A stretch of 64,000 bases of DNA from Cornus controversa (taxonomy: Eukaryota; Streptophyta; Magnoliopsida; Cornales; Cornaceae), in NCBI GenBank assembly GCA_026545225.1, contig CM048849.1, positions 31,134,336-31,198,335 on the forward strand, in the 5' to 3' direction. Position 1 is the first letter of the stretch; each line of letters opens with the position of its first letter. Both the position numbers and the translations under genes were made by a program. Below the pieces are notes generated by a model that was given only the letters and a program-made list of their open reading frames with translations, had not been told where the DNA came from and made no database searches. Below, one piece after another: positions 53,418 to 64,000 of this stretch.

Positions 53418-56400
53418 TGCAATGACCAGGACTAATTTTGGTCGGTTTTTATTTAATCTTCATAATTGCCATAAATGCATTTTGAATTATGTTTAACATT
53501 TTTTGAGTGTGGGGAACATGTTTGTGAAGTTGTAGAGGTTTTTGAAAGTTTTTGGGACATTTGGAGAAGTTTGACTTTTTAATTAAATGGAGGCCCTAGA
53601 TGCGGTCCAGATGAGTCGAGAAATCTGAAATTTTTTTTAAAATAATCATTTTTTATTTTGGCTTACATGAAATGTTTAGAGAGTTAAGGAAGATATTTCA
53701 AGCCCGTAGGAACTTTCGAAATCGAAAATGGAGGTTGGGAGGGTACGTTAAATAACCCAGGGCATTTTAGTCATTTACGCGCCCTAGATATTTTAAATAT
53801 CAGTGGCTAAGACTTCCAGCCCATTTCTTATGCCACTTCCTCTCTCTAAATCTCTTCCACTTCATCCCTTCACCTTCTCTCTACATTTCGGCTGCATTCG
53901 GTTTAGATTTAAGACACGCCAAAGAAGGAAAATGTGTAGGGGATGATGAGATTGTGACTAGTGCAGGGTTTCCACCGGTAGTTTGTGAATTTTTTGAAGT
54001 GTTTTCAGGGGATTTGACAAAGTTACCTCCAAGCAGAGATGTAGTTTTTTGCATTGAGCTTAGTCCAGGTATCGTGCCAATCTCTATGGCACCGTACCAT
54101 ATGGTACCGACAGAGTTAAAGGAGTTGAAAGATCAGTGGCAAAAGTTATTGGATAAGGGATTTGTTTGACCTAGTACATCGCCTTGGCGAGCTCCGATCC
54201 TATTTTCTAAGAAGAAGGATGGATCCTTGCAGTTATACATAGACCATCGAAATTTGAACCAAGCAATGATTAATAACAAGTATCCTTTTCCAAGGATCGA
54301 TGACTTGTTTGACTAACTAAAGGGTTAGACTTATTTTTAGAAGATTAACTTGAGGTCGGGGTATTACCAGTTGAGGGTAATGGAAGAGGACATTCCGAAG
54401 ACTTCTTTTTAGACTAGGTATGGCCACTATGAGTTTCTAGTGATGCCATTTGGATTAACGAATGCACCAATGACGTTCATAGACTTGATGAACCAGATAT
54501 TCAGTGTATACATGGATATATTCATGGTGGTATTCGTAGATGACATTATTTTGTATTCTTCTTTTATAAAGAAGCATGAGATCCACTTGAGGACAGTATT
54601 GCAAACATTGAGAGAGCACCGTCCAAATTTTTGCTAATAGAAGTGAAGTTCCTAGGACACGTGGTGTCGGAAGGAGGGGTATTGGTAGAACCTTTTAAGA
54701 TCGAAGCAGTGATGAATTGGGGAAGGCCTAAGAATATATTTGAGATACGTAGCTTCTTGGGATTGGCAAGATATTTCTAGCATTTCGTTAAAAACTTTTT
54801 GAAGTTAGCGGTGCCGATGACCAAGCTTACTTGTAAAGGAGTTAAGTTTGTGTGGAACGATGCTTGCGAGCATTCTTTTATGGAATTGAAGAGTAGATTG
54901 ACTAGTGCTCATATATTGATTATCCCCGAACGTGGTTTGGGTTATGTCATCTACTGTGACGCTTCACGGGATGGTTTGGGATGTGTACTAATGCAAACCG
55001 AGAGAGTTATTGCATATGGTTCCCTATAATTGAAGATTCACAAGCAAAATTACCCAACTCACGACTTAGAGCAAGCAGCAGTAATTTTTGCTTCGAAAAT
55101 GTGGATGTATTATCTCTACGAGAAAAAGTCTGAGGTTTTCTTCGATCACAAGAGCTTGATGTACCTTTTACATAAAAGGACTTGAACATTAGACAAAGGA
55201 GATGGGTTGAATACATGGAAGACTACAACCTTGATCTTCAGTATCACCCGAGAAAGGCAAATGTGGTTACCGATACATTGAGCAAGAAATCATATGGTAC
55301 TTTAACTAGTATTGACATCCGAAAGTGGAAGATGATGGAAGACATCTCATAAATGGGATTGTACTTTAGTGAAAGTGGTGAACCAACTACTTTGTTCACA
55401 CTCATTGCACAACCAACTCTAGTGAGTAGGGTAGTTGAGGAGCAAAAGCATGATAGTGTGCTAAGGAGTATTCACACTCAAATTGCGGGTGGCGAAGTGG
55501 TGAAAGATTGAGTTATCCATTCAGATGGAGGTCTGAGGTTTAGAAGTAAAATGGTTGTTCCATTGACTTGTAAGAATGAGGTTTTGAGAGAGTTTTATAG
55601 CTCCAAACTATCAGTGCATCTTGGTGGTACTAAAATATATCACAACCTTCATCGGCAGTATTGGTGGAAGTGCATGAAAAAGGACGTCGCACATTTTGTA
55701 GCGAGGTGCCTCATTTGTCAACAAGTGAAGGCCGAGCATCAGAGATCGGCTGGTTTGTTTCAGCCATTACCGGTGGCTATGTTGAAGTGGGAGCACGTCA
55801 CTATGGACTCCTTGACATAGAATGAGGAGGAACTACGATGTCGTTTGGATCATAGTGGATAGATTGACCAATGTGGCTCATTTCCTTCCTGTTCGAGTGA
55901 CAGATGACATGGACACTCTTAGTCGGCTGCACATCGATCAGATTTTGAGACTACATAGAGTGCTAGTTTCCATTATGTGTGACAGAGATCCAAGATTTAC
56001 GTCACAATTTTGGCTAAGTTTTCAGGTTGCACTTGATACGGACCTCTATTTTAGTATGACTTTCCATCCTAAAATAGATGGTTAGTTAGAGTGTACTATA
56101 CAGATTTTGGAGGATATGCTTAGAGCATATGCACTTTATTTCTGAGGTAGTTGGGCGGATCACCTTCCATTAGTAGAGTTTGCATACAATAATAGCAATC
56201 AAGCTAGTATTGAGATGGCTCAATTCGAAGCCTTTTATGGTAGACCTTACAAGTCACTGGTTTGTTGGACAGATGTTGGTGAGATAGTAGCATTGGGGCC
56301 AGATATAATCCAAGAGACTACCGAGAAGATAAAGATTATAAGGCAATGATTGCTTATGACTCGGAGTCGTCAGAAGAGTTATGCCGACAGGAGGCGGAGG

Positions 56401-58546
56401 CGTTTGGCATTCAAGGTGGGGAACCTGATCGGCGTTGATTGTTACGCATTCTAGCCTATTAACTTATGTATTTTATTCTCTTAGTGATAGATTATTCTGT
56501 TATTTTACTTCGTTTTACTATTTTCTGTATTTTCAGGGCCTTAATGATTATTCAGTTAAAACCATGATTTTGGGCTTTTAAAGAAGACATCCAAGATGGT
56601 TAGATGAATCCTACATCAAGGAGATCCATTCAACCATTTATTTAAACTCAAATCAGCCCATGGAAGAGGTCCAAGAGAATTACAGCTGCTTAAGAAGGTT
56701 TCGGGCCTAAAGCCCAAATCTGCGCATAATACAGTCTTAATTCCGTTTTGGAAAATGGACCAGAAGTGTTATTTTCGAGACTCAAATCGACTTAATTTGC
56801 TTTAAAGTTGAATGAAATTCAATTCTGCACACTTTTTGTATTTCACAAAAATTTTGTGAATCGGACTTCTAGTGGGTCAAAAGTTGGGCCGAACGTCAGC
56901 AGGAAAAACCCACCTGATTAGTGCAGCGGGAAAATCTAATTAATTCCTAATTGGATTAGGACTTTGGTGTATTCTCTTGGGCATAAAGTGAAGAATTGGA
57001 GGCTGAGTTGAAGAAAAATTGGAGAGTCTGAGAGAGCTTTGGACAGAATAGAAGACATACTTTGCAGAGCCATTGGAGAACAAAGTCATACACATAATTC
57101 ATGAAGATGATGCCTTCTTCCTCAACAGTTGAAGCTTCTTCTTCTACCATGAGCGGCTAGTTCATCCACTAGGGTTTTGATATAACCCTAACAAAGCATC
57201 AATGGTTTGATTGTTTTAATTATTGGGGACCTTTATATACATGTATAGATTGTGTAATTTAGAAGATTCTCATTATAGAATTGAGCAATCAAAGTCTTGT
57301 AAATTCAATTTCAATGATTTCTTATCTTGTCTTAGATATTTGGTTGTTGTTATTGAACTCAATCTCTCTTATTTTCTGTGATCATGAGAGCGATTATTAC
57401 ACAATGGTAATCACTGAATATATCATTAAAAGCTTTGATGGATTATGCCTAGAGAAGATGAACCATACTACACCCTAGATTAGAGTAGTTAGGCAGATGG
57501 CCCATGCCAATCGAAGATAGTCCATGACTTAGCCTTAATCATATGTTATCTTCTTGACGGATGAAGGTGAGCTTGTACCCACCTGCACCACTTATGCATG
57601 ATGTAATCCCCCATAGTTAATTCAATTGACCATTGATTTATTTTAATTTATTTTTTTTAGTTAGTTTAAATATTAAAATCAGAATTTGTTTTTCTTAAAT
57701 TTAATTAGAATTAATTCCGTATTCCAACTCATCAGACCATAATCCCTGAGGTTCGACACCCCTTTCGATAGCCCTATTCTGCAATAAATTCGTTCTATTG
57801 TGAAGTGTGGTAATTATAATTTGAGACGCACTCACACACGAATCAGAACCATATCTTCCTAAAGGTGTCACCACAATGAGGTTTGATTATATTTGGGCGT
57901 GGCGGGAAGCTAGCCCCACGGTTTATCGATCCATTCGAGATATTGGATTATGTGAGTGAGGTTGCATACCGCTTGACGTTGCGATCGCAAATGTCAAGTG
58001 TGCACCATTCTTTCCACGTTTTGATATTGAGAAAGTATAAGCTAGATCTTTCACATGTGCTAGAATAGACAAATCTTGAAGTAGAGGATGACGTGTCTTA
58101 TGAGGAGAGACTGATCCAGGTTCTGGATAGTAAAGAGCAAGTGTTTCGGGGCAAGACCATTTTATTGGTTAAAGTCCTTTGGAGGCATCACAAAGTCAAT
58201 GTAGCTATGTGGGAGCGGGAACAAGAAGTCAGCTCAAATTTTCAGAGTTGTTTTCTACTTGAAGTATGTTTCTAATTTCAAGGATGAAATTCCTTGAAGG
58301 TGGGAAGGTTGTAATGACCGGGACTAATTTTGACCAATTTTCAAACTCGTAGGAACATTCAAAATCAAAAATAGAGGTCGGGAGGGTACGTTAAGTGACT
58401 TAGGGTCATTTTAGTCATTTACGCGTCCTAGATATTTTAAATATCAGTGGTTGAGACTTTTAGCCCATTTCTCATGCCAATTTCTCTCTCTAAATCTTTT
58501 CCACTCTATCCTTCCACCTTCTTTCTCCATTTCGGGTGCATTCGGC
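53418..58546 (+). mobile_element. Tekay-type chromovirus (Ty3/Gypsy), copy 2
   Basis: Starts TGCAATGACCAGG after AAATG (53,413-53,417), the same flank as copy 1. Parts: LTR-related segment about 53,418-53,940, reverse transcriptase and RNase H about 53,945-55,300, integrase about 55,550-56,420, then, beyond the nested solo LTR, the integrase end and chromodomain about 57,850-58,260, purine-rich tract, and the first part of the 3' LTR from 58,310. Chromodomain wording is clear: LVKVLWRHHKVNVAMWERE. It looks broken, with more than ten breaks. Cut on the right by an inverted Athila-type LTR. Confidence 0.9.
56426..57845 (+). mobile_element. solo LTR of the Athila-type family, 1420 bp
   Basis: Begins TGATCGGCGTTGA, ends CACACACGAATCA, and is flanked by the target duplication GAACC (56,421-56,425 and 57,846-57,850). 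Same family as the LTRs of the 7438-16,030 element. It is absent from copy 1, so it inserted after the segmental duplication and was later reduced to one LTR. Confidence 0.93.
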
Positions 58547-60040
58547 TGATTCGTGTGTGAGTGTGACTCAAAAAGTATATCAATCAAAATTTTTCACACT
58601 TTGCAATAGAACAAATTCCTTGCAGAATAGGGCTATCGAAAGGGGTATCGTACCTCAGAGATTATGGTCTGATGAGTTGGAATACTGAATTAATTCTAAT
58701 TAAATTTATAAGAAAAGAATTCTGATTTTTAAACTAATTAAAAAGATAAAATAAAATAAATCAAAGTAGATAGAAAGTGAAGATAATATGAGAGAAATCT
58801 AGCGTGTTTGACTTCACCACTAACTCCACAATCAATGGTCAATTGAATCAACTATAGGGGAATTACATCATGCATAAGTGGTGTCGGTGGCTACATGCTC
58901 ACCTTCATCTGTCAAGAAGATAACATATGATTAAGGCTAAGCCATGGACTATCTTCGATTGGCGTGGGCCATCTGCCTAACTACTCTAATCTAGGGTGCA
59001 GTATGGTTCATCTTCTTTAGGCATAATCCATCAAAACTCTTAACAATATATTCAGTGATTACCATTGTGTAATAATCTCTCTCATGATCACAGAAAACAA
59101 GAGAGATTGAGTTCAATAACAACAACTAAATATCTAAGACAAGATAAGAAATCATTGAGATTGAATTTACAAGACTTTTATTGCTCAATTCTATAATAAG
59201 AATCCTCTGAATTACACAATCTATGCATGTATATAAAGGTCCCCAATAATTAAAACAATCAAACCATTGATGCTTTGTTAGGGCTACATCAAAACCCCAG
59301 TGGATGAACTAGCCGCTCATGGTAGAAGAAGAAGCTTCAACTGTTGAGGAAGAAGACATCATCTTCATGAATTACGCGTATGACTTCGTTCTCCAATGGC
59401 TCTGCAATATGTTTCTGTTCTCTTCTCAGCCCTCTCAGACTCTCCAATCTCTGTTTAATCTCTCCGTTATTCTTCACTTTATTTCTCAAGTGACTACACC
59501 AAAGTCCTAATCCAATTAGGATTAAATTAGGGTTTCCCGCAGCACTAATCAGGTGGGTTTTTCCTGCTGACTTCGGCCCAACTTTTGACCCACTAGAAGT
59601 CCGATTTACCGAATTTTTGTGAAATACAAAAGTGTGCAGAATCAAATTTCGTTCAACCTTATGCTAAAATAATGTCGATTTGAGGCTCGAAAATAAGACT
59701 TCTGGTCCATTTTCCAAAACGGGATTAAGACTATATTATGCGCAGATTTGGGCTTCAGGCCAGAAACCTTCTTAAGTAGCTGTAATTCTCTTGGACCTCT
59801 TCATTGGGCTGAATTGAGTTAAAATAAATGGTTAAATGATTCTCCTTGAAGTAGGCTTCATCTACCCATCTTGGATGTCTTCTTTAAAAGCCCAAAAGCT
59901 TGGTTTTAACTGAAATAATCATTAAGGCCCTGAAAATACAGAACACACTAAAACAAAGTAAAATCACAAAATAATCTATCACTAAAAGAATAAAATACAT
60001 AAGTTAAGAGACTAGAATGCATAACATTCAGCGCCTATCA
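58547..60040 (-). repeat. Athila-type 3' LTR, inverted, 1494 bp
   Basis: The minus strand runs from TGATAGGCGCTGAATG to CACACACGAATCA and follows a tract containing AAGTTTGGGGGTG. It is very similar, in opposite orientation, to the solo LTR 700 bp to its left. The five bases to its left are TCGGC; a matching right-hand copy is not seen. Confidence 0.88.
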
Positions 60041-60975
60041 CACCCCCAAACTTACATATTGCTAGTCCCTTAGCAATAGAATAAAACAAAACTAAAACAA
60101 AAGAAACTACCTAACTCCACTTTCGTGGGAGAAACGATTGCATTTAGTGTATGCAACAAGCCTTTAAACTCCTAGGTTCCCCCTAGTGGATGAGTATAGT
60201 CTCGTGAAGGTTTCCAGAAATGTTACCTACAAACATTCAAAATTCTGTTTCAACATCAATTCAAGAAGAAGATTACAGTACATAGTTACAAACTTGCATT
60301 CAAGAATAATTTCAGACTTTCAAATTATATAATTCAAAGCAATGGTCCCCACATATAATTCACATCAACATATCTCAAAATAATCAACTCTAGCTCCCTC
60401 GTGTAAAGTGAACTAGCAGTCCTCTCATGTAGCATAACTCAGCTCTGAATATATTAAGGCACATACCCTTTTAACTCACTAGCTCCCCTTATTGAAATCA
60501 TACTTCCCAACATGAATACATGACTTTTCAAAAAAAAATTTCATCATTCCTTTTTTTTCATTGCTTTATTGGTTGTGCAATGTCTTGATCTATTAAGCTT
60601 TCTGAAAGATCCATGTAGCAAGCTTTCAGTCAGTGACTCCCAAACCAGATGGCTTTAGGGCACTAGGCTTTAAGATACCCCGAAGAACCTAATTACTCGA
60701 ATCAGTCAGGTTACAAATCAAGACAACCAATGCTCATCTTTTCTCACCCTTTCACTTTTGACGCGAGCACTTCGTGCTTCTTGAGGCATAGAGGTTCGGT
60801 TACTAATGAAAAGGATCAAATTGATTTGCTTATTCATCACTTTTTTTTTCTCTTTTTTTTTTCTTTTTTTTTCATTGAAGTCAAGTAACACATTATCGGT
60901 ACTCATTCTCAAGAGATACTAATTAATATTAAGCATATGTAACTCAATAACTCAAAACCACAGTTTATACCCCAT
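58547..60975 (-). mobile_element. Athila-type element, inverted, 3' part
   Basis: Minus-strand fossil inserted in the Tekay 3' LTR. It shows the 3' LTR (60,040-58,547), the purine-rich tract (60,057-60,041) and about 0.9 kb of internal 3' sequence to about 60,975, where it meets another element. Internal wording such as TTTCGTGGGAGAAACGATTG (plus strand) is shared, inverted, with 14,440-14,530 of the first Athila-type element. No coding domain is visible in the part present. Confidence 0.82.
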
Positions 60976-61019
60976 AAGACTATGCTGGTAATATTGACGC
61001 TATTGAGATTAGATAGATG

Positions 61020-62130
61020 TTTAGGGTATTAACAGACTGATTGGGCGTGTTAGAGCAGGTTACTAGGCAGATAGGGGCTAGGGGTGGCACCCCGGCACAG
61101 ACAGAGCCAGAAAGGGCAGAGCCTCCAGTTTGACAGGAGGGGGTCAAGGAGGAGATCCCACTCTAACCAGGGACCGTAAATGGGAGAGCATAGGAACAAG
61201 CTACAAAACACACCTCTTTATCGACTACAATGAGGGATTTGATGAGACTCGGAGTGGTAGCCTTTCAGGGTTCAGTGGAGTCGTCTGTAGCTGAGGGATG
61301 GATTCGTGATGTGGAAAAGGCTTTTGAGTTGATTGTATGCACATAAGTTCAAAAGCGAAAAGTTGTAACTTATTTCTTATCTGAGAATGCACGTTTTTGT
61401 AGGACTCAGTGGCACATAGGGAGGATGTTAGTGTGATGACATGGGGGACTTTTAAGGAGAGGTTCTTAGAGAAATACATTCCGATGACAGTTAGAGATCA
61501 GAAAGAGTTAGAGTTTTTCGCTTTACGAAACATACCACCCATGACTGTTAGCCAGTATGAGGCTAGGTTTGCAGAGCTATCTCGCTATGCACCTGAGGCA
61601 GTCGCTGATGAGTACAAGAGAGCTCGGAGGTTTGAGCACGGATTGTATCATCCCATTCGGAGAGCTGTTATAGGGCATCGGGCCATGACATACGCAGAGG
61701 TGGTAGAGAAAGCTTTGGCATTGGAGAGGGATCATATAGAGACCAGATATGAGCAGAGAGGTAGTGGTTATACGCAGACAGCTAGAGGCCATGGGGGACA
61801 GCAACAGGGCCCACAGGGTTAGCGAGGTCAGTTGGGATAGCAGCAGAGTCCACAGGGGCAACGAAGTCAGTGGGGATATTTAGGGTCACAAGGTTCTAGG
61901 TGGAGATAGGTTCAGAACCAGCAAAACAAACGATAGAGAGTAACTCAAGGAGATCAGCCTTTGGCTATAGTGACTATAGGAGCAGCATAGAGGACTGAGC
62001 CATATCAGTTCAGGGGACTTCGTCATAATTGCAACGAGAGGGGACACAAGATTAGGGATTGGCCCAAGCCGTGGAGTGGTAATCAGCAGAGGTTCTGGGG
62101 AGCAACTCAATAGCAGGGCAGACCGAGGTA
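61020..62130 (+). pseudogene. Gypsy gag region
   Basis: Gag core blocks: WIRDVEKAFELI, TWGTFKERFLEKYIPMTVRD, LEFFALRNIPPMTVSQYEA and FEHGLYHPIRRAVIG. A glutamine/glycine-rich tail and a C-x-E-x-GH-like knuckle (RHNCNERGHKIRDWPKP) follow. Broken. Confidence 0.85.
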
Positions 62131-62545
62131 CATTTAATGTTTATGGTTGTATTGCTAAAATGTTATTTGATTCTAGGTCTACGTATTCTTTTATTTCTGA
62201 TGCATTTGTGGACACCCTTGGAGTTGAGTCAGAGACACTTAGTGAGAGCATCTCAATAGTGACAGTATTAGGAGGGGCCTCTACATTAGGCCATATATGT
62301 TGGACATGTCCGATTACTATTGGAGAGCTTGAGCTAAGGGAAGACTTGATAGTGCTGATGATGAAGGAGTTGGATGTTATTCTAAGCATGGACTGGTTAG
62401 TACAACATTATGCTAGATTAGATTCTTTTGAAAGGATGATCACATTTTTATTTCCTGGTCAGACACCATCTCAATTTCATTATGGAGAGTGGGAGGGAAC
62501 CCTAACCATGGGGTTTTTGGCACACATAGAGTCTTTTGAACCATA
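62130..62545 (+). pseudogene. Gypsy protease region
   Basis: Retropepsin-like block around MLFDSRSTYSFISDAFVDTL, then LREDLIVLMMKELDVILSMD and WLVQHYARLDSFERMITF, as in Tekay/Del proteases. Part of the broken element from 60,976. Confidence 0.8.
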
Positions 62546-62559
62546 AGCTATCATGGAAC

Positions 62560-63770
62560 AGTTACCGGTGATTGCAGGATCGAGGCTTTATTCGTCCTAG
62601 CACTTCTCCTTGGGGTGCACCTGTTTTATTTGTAACTTCAATTATGCATTGATTATCGTAAGTTAAACAAGGTGACTATCAAAAACAAATACCCCCTCCC
62701 TCGTAATGAAGATTTGTTTGACCAATTCCGTGGTGCACAAGTGTTCTCAAAGATTGATTTAAGGACAAGTTATCATCAGTTGAGGGTTAGAGAGGAGGAC
62801 ATACCCAAGACTGTATTTAGGACTTGATATGGATTGTATGAGTTTGTAGTCATGCCTTTTGGGCTGACTAATGCACCAGCTGCCTTCATGGATTTGATGA
62901 ACAAGATTTATAGACCATATTTGGATTCATTTGTGGTAGTGTTTGTTGAAGATATTCTAATCTACTCCAAGTCTAAAGAGGAGCATGAGGATCATTTGAG
63001 GATTGCACTTCAAAATTTACGTGATCATCAATTGTACGCTAAGTTTATGAAGTGTGAATTCTGGAAAAAACAAGTTGGTTTTCTGGGGCATGTGATTTCA
63101 GGCAAGGGTGTATCGGTTGACCCTGCCAAGGTGGAAGCAATATTAAATTGGGCGCAACCTACTACAGTGACGGAGATTCGTAGTTTCTTGGGATTGGCGG
63201 GTTACTATCGTCGATTTATTGAGGGGTTCTCCCGAATTGCCACTCCAATGACTAAGTTGACTAGGAAGGGTGTGAAATTCTTGTTGGATGATCGATGCCA
63301 GTAATCGTTTGATGAGCTAAAGGCTAGGTTGACCTCAACACCTATACTTACGATACCAGTCAATGGTGAGGGGTTCATGGTCTACTTAGATGCTTCACAT
63401 TAGGGGTTAGGATGTGTATTGATGCAGAATGGGAAAGTGGTGGCGTATGCTTCCAAACAACTCAAACCATATGAACAGAATTATCCCACACACAATTTGG
63501 AGTTGGCAGCTATAGTGTTAACACTGAAGGTGTGGGGACATTACCTGTATGGTGAGAAGTGTGAACTCTTTACAGATCATAAGAGCCTCAAGTACCTATT
63601 CTCACAGAGTGATTTGAATATGAGACAACGTAGATGGATGGAGTGGTTGACCAATTTTGACGTAACCATTCAATATCATCTTGGTAAGGCAAATGTAGTA
63701 GCGGATGCATTGAGCAGGAAGCCTAGGGGCATGATAGCTTTTATGTCAATGGGTGAGTGGAAGTTACTGG
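62560..63770 (+). pseudogene. Gypsy reverse transcriptase and RNase H region
   Basis: Reverse transcriptase blocks: [20 protein letters not shown], a catalytic-box region [35 protein letters not shown] and [20 protein letters not shown]. RNase H blocks follow, including [20 protein letters not shown] and [10 protein letters not shown]. Broken. Confidence 0.9.
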
Positions 63771-64000
63771 AGACCCTAGTTGAATTCTCAATTACGTATA
63801 CGCCTCAGAGTACCGGGACACTCTTGTGCAGCCTTATTGCACAACCATCGCTTATCAGCAGAATCATTCAAGCACAATCTAGTGACGATATACTGCAGGC
63901 TCATTTGGCTGAGCCTGTCATTGATGGGGGTATTGTGGAGTGGACACGTGGCACTGATGGAGGTGTGAGGCTCAGAGGGAGGTTGTGTGTTCCAGATCTA

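Larger units (their letters stand above)
49116..58546 (+). repeat. segmental duplication, copy 2
   Basis: Direct, colinear partner of 3,678-22,584. It holds single, uninterrupted sites where copy 1 has three insertions: about 49,500; about 49,945; GTGCT at 50,733-50,737. Its own later insertion is the solo LTR at 56,426-57,845. Its right edge is set by the inverted Athila-type LTR at 58,547, in the first few hundred bases of the Tekay 3' LTR. Confidence 0.93.
60976..64000 (+). mobile_element. Tekay/Del-like Ty3/Gypsy element, running off the window
   Basis: Fossil element without a visible 5' LTR. Parts: gag about 61,020-62,130, protease about 62,130-62,540, reverse transcriptase about 62,560-63,300, RNase H about 63,300-63,770, and the start of the integrase region from about 63,830. 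Lineage judged from gag and reverse transcriptase wording. It differs from the Tekay copies at 18,690 and 53,418 and reads better preserved, but still looks broken, with several breaks. Confidence 0.85.

Noticed and set aside
59319-59645. Open frames (for example starting MVEEEASTVEEE) inside Athila-type LTRs
   Set aside because: They lie in LTR sequence, recur in the other LTRs only as shared LTR text, and have no domain.
1-64000. A novel multi-gene host system
   Set aside because: Only one host gene is visible; the other coding-like sequence belongs to known mobile-element families.

Overview
The window looks like nuclear DNA of a flowering plant, probably a eudicot. It is AT-rich, dominated by LTR retrotransposons of plant lineages (Copia SIRE-like, Ty3/Gypsy Tekay chromovirus, Tat and Athila types), dotted with small terminal-inverted-repeat DNA elements, and holds one convincing host gene. 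That gene is an intronless class I/GID1-type plant carboxylesterase (CXE) on the minus strand at 47,072-48,055, with a complete catalytic triad and a TATA box at a sensible distance. Everything else recognisable is mobile DNA, relics of it, or simple and tandem repeats. No tRNA, rRNA, CRISPR or other RNA gene was seen.

Layout. 1-3,672: minus-strand Copia (SIRE-like) gag region with one LTR. 3,678-22,584: copy 1 of a direct segmental duplication. It carries a LINE relic, two small inverted-repeat elements, and the start of a Tekay element (18,690-24,904). Three later insertions lie in it: a Mutator-like MITE, a solo LTR, and an 8.6-kb Athila-type element at 7,438-16,030. 25,110-27,822: a cluster of small DNA elements and a 207-bp tandem duplication. 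30,658-34,603: two Tekay-family LTRs head to head. 34,640-43,068: a Tat-lineage element with pol, a tandem-repeat array, an antisense extra coding region and a 3' LTR, with a hAT-like element inside it. 46,432-46,887: two inverted-repeat elements just downstream of the CXE gene. 48,387-48,725: a 113-bp tandem repeat about 330 bp upstream of the CXE start. 49,116-58,546: copy 2 of the duplication, carrying a solo Athila-type LTR and cut on the right by an inverted Athila-type LTR (58,547-60,040). About 60,975-64,000: another Tekay-like element running off the window.

The main structural result is the duplication. After subtracting the insertions and their target duplications, the 3,678-18,689 arm is about 4,320 bp and its partner 49,116-53,417 about 4,301 bp. 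Copy 2 therefore serves as the empty-site reference for three insertions in copy 1, each with exact target-site duplications. The CXE gene lies just left of copy 2, so a tandem duplication of about 45 kb, with a second CXE gene left of the window, is a testable inference.

All retroelements look broken, most with many breaks, and are treated as fossils. Element ends supported by target duplications are exact; other ends are approximate. Identities were judged by eye and not computed.
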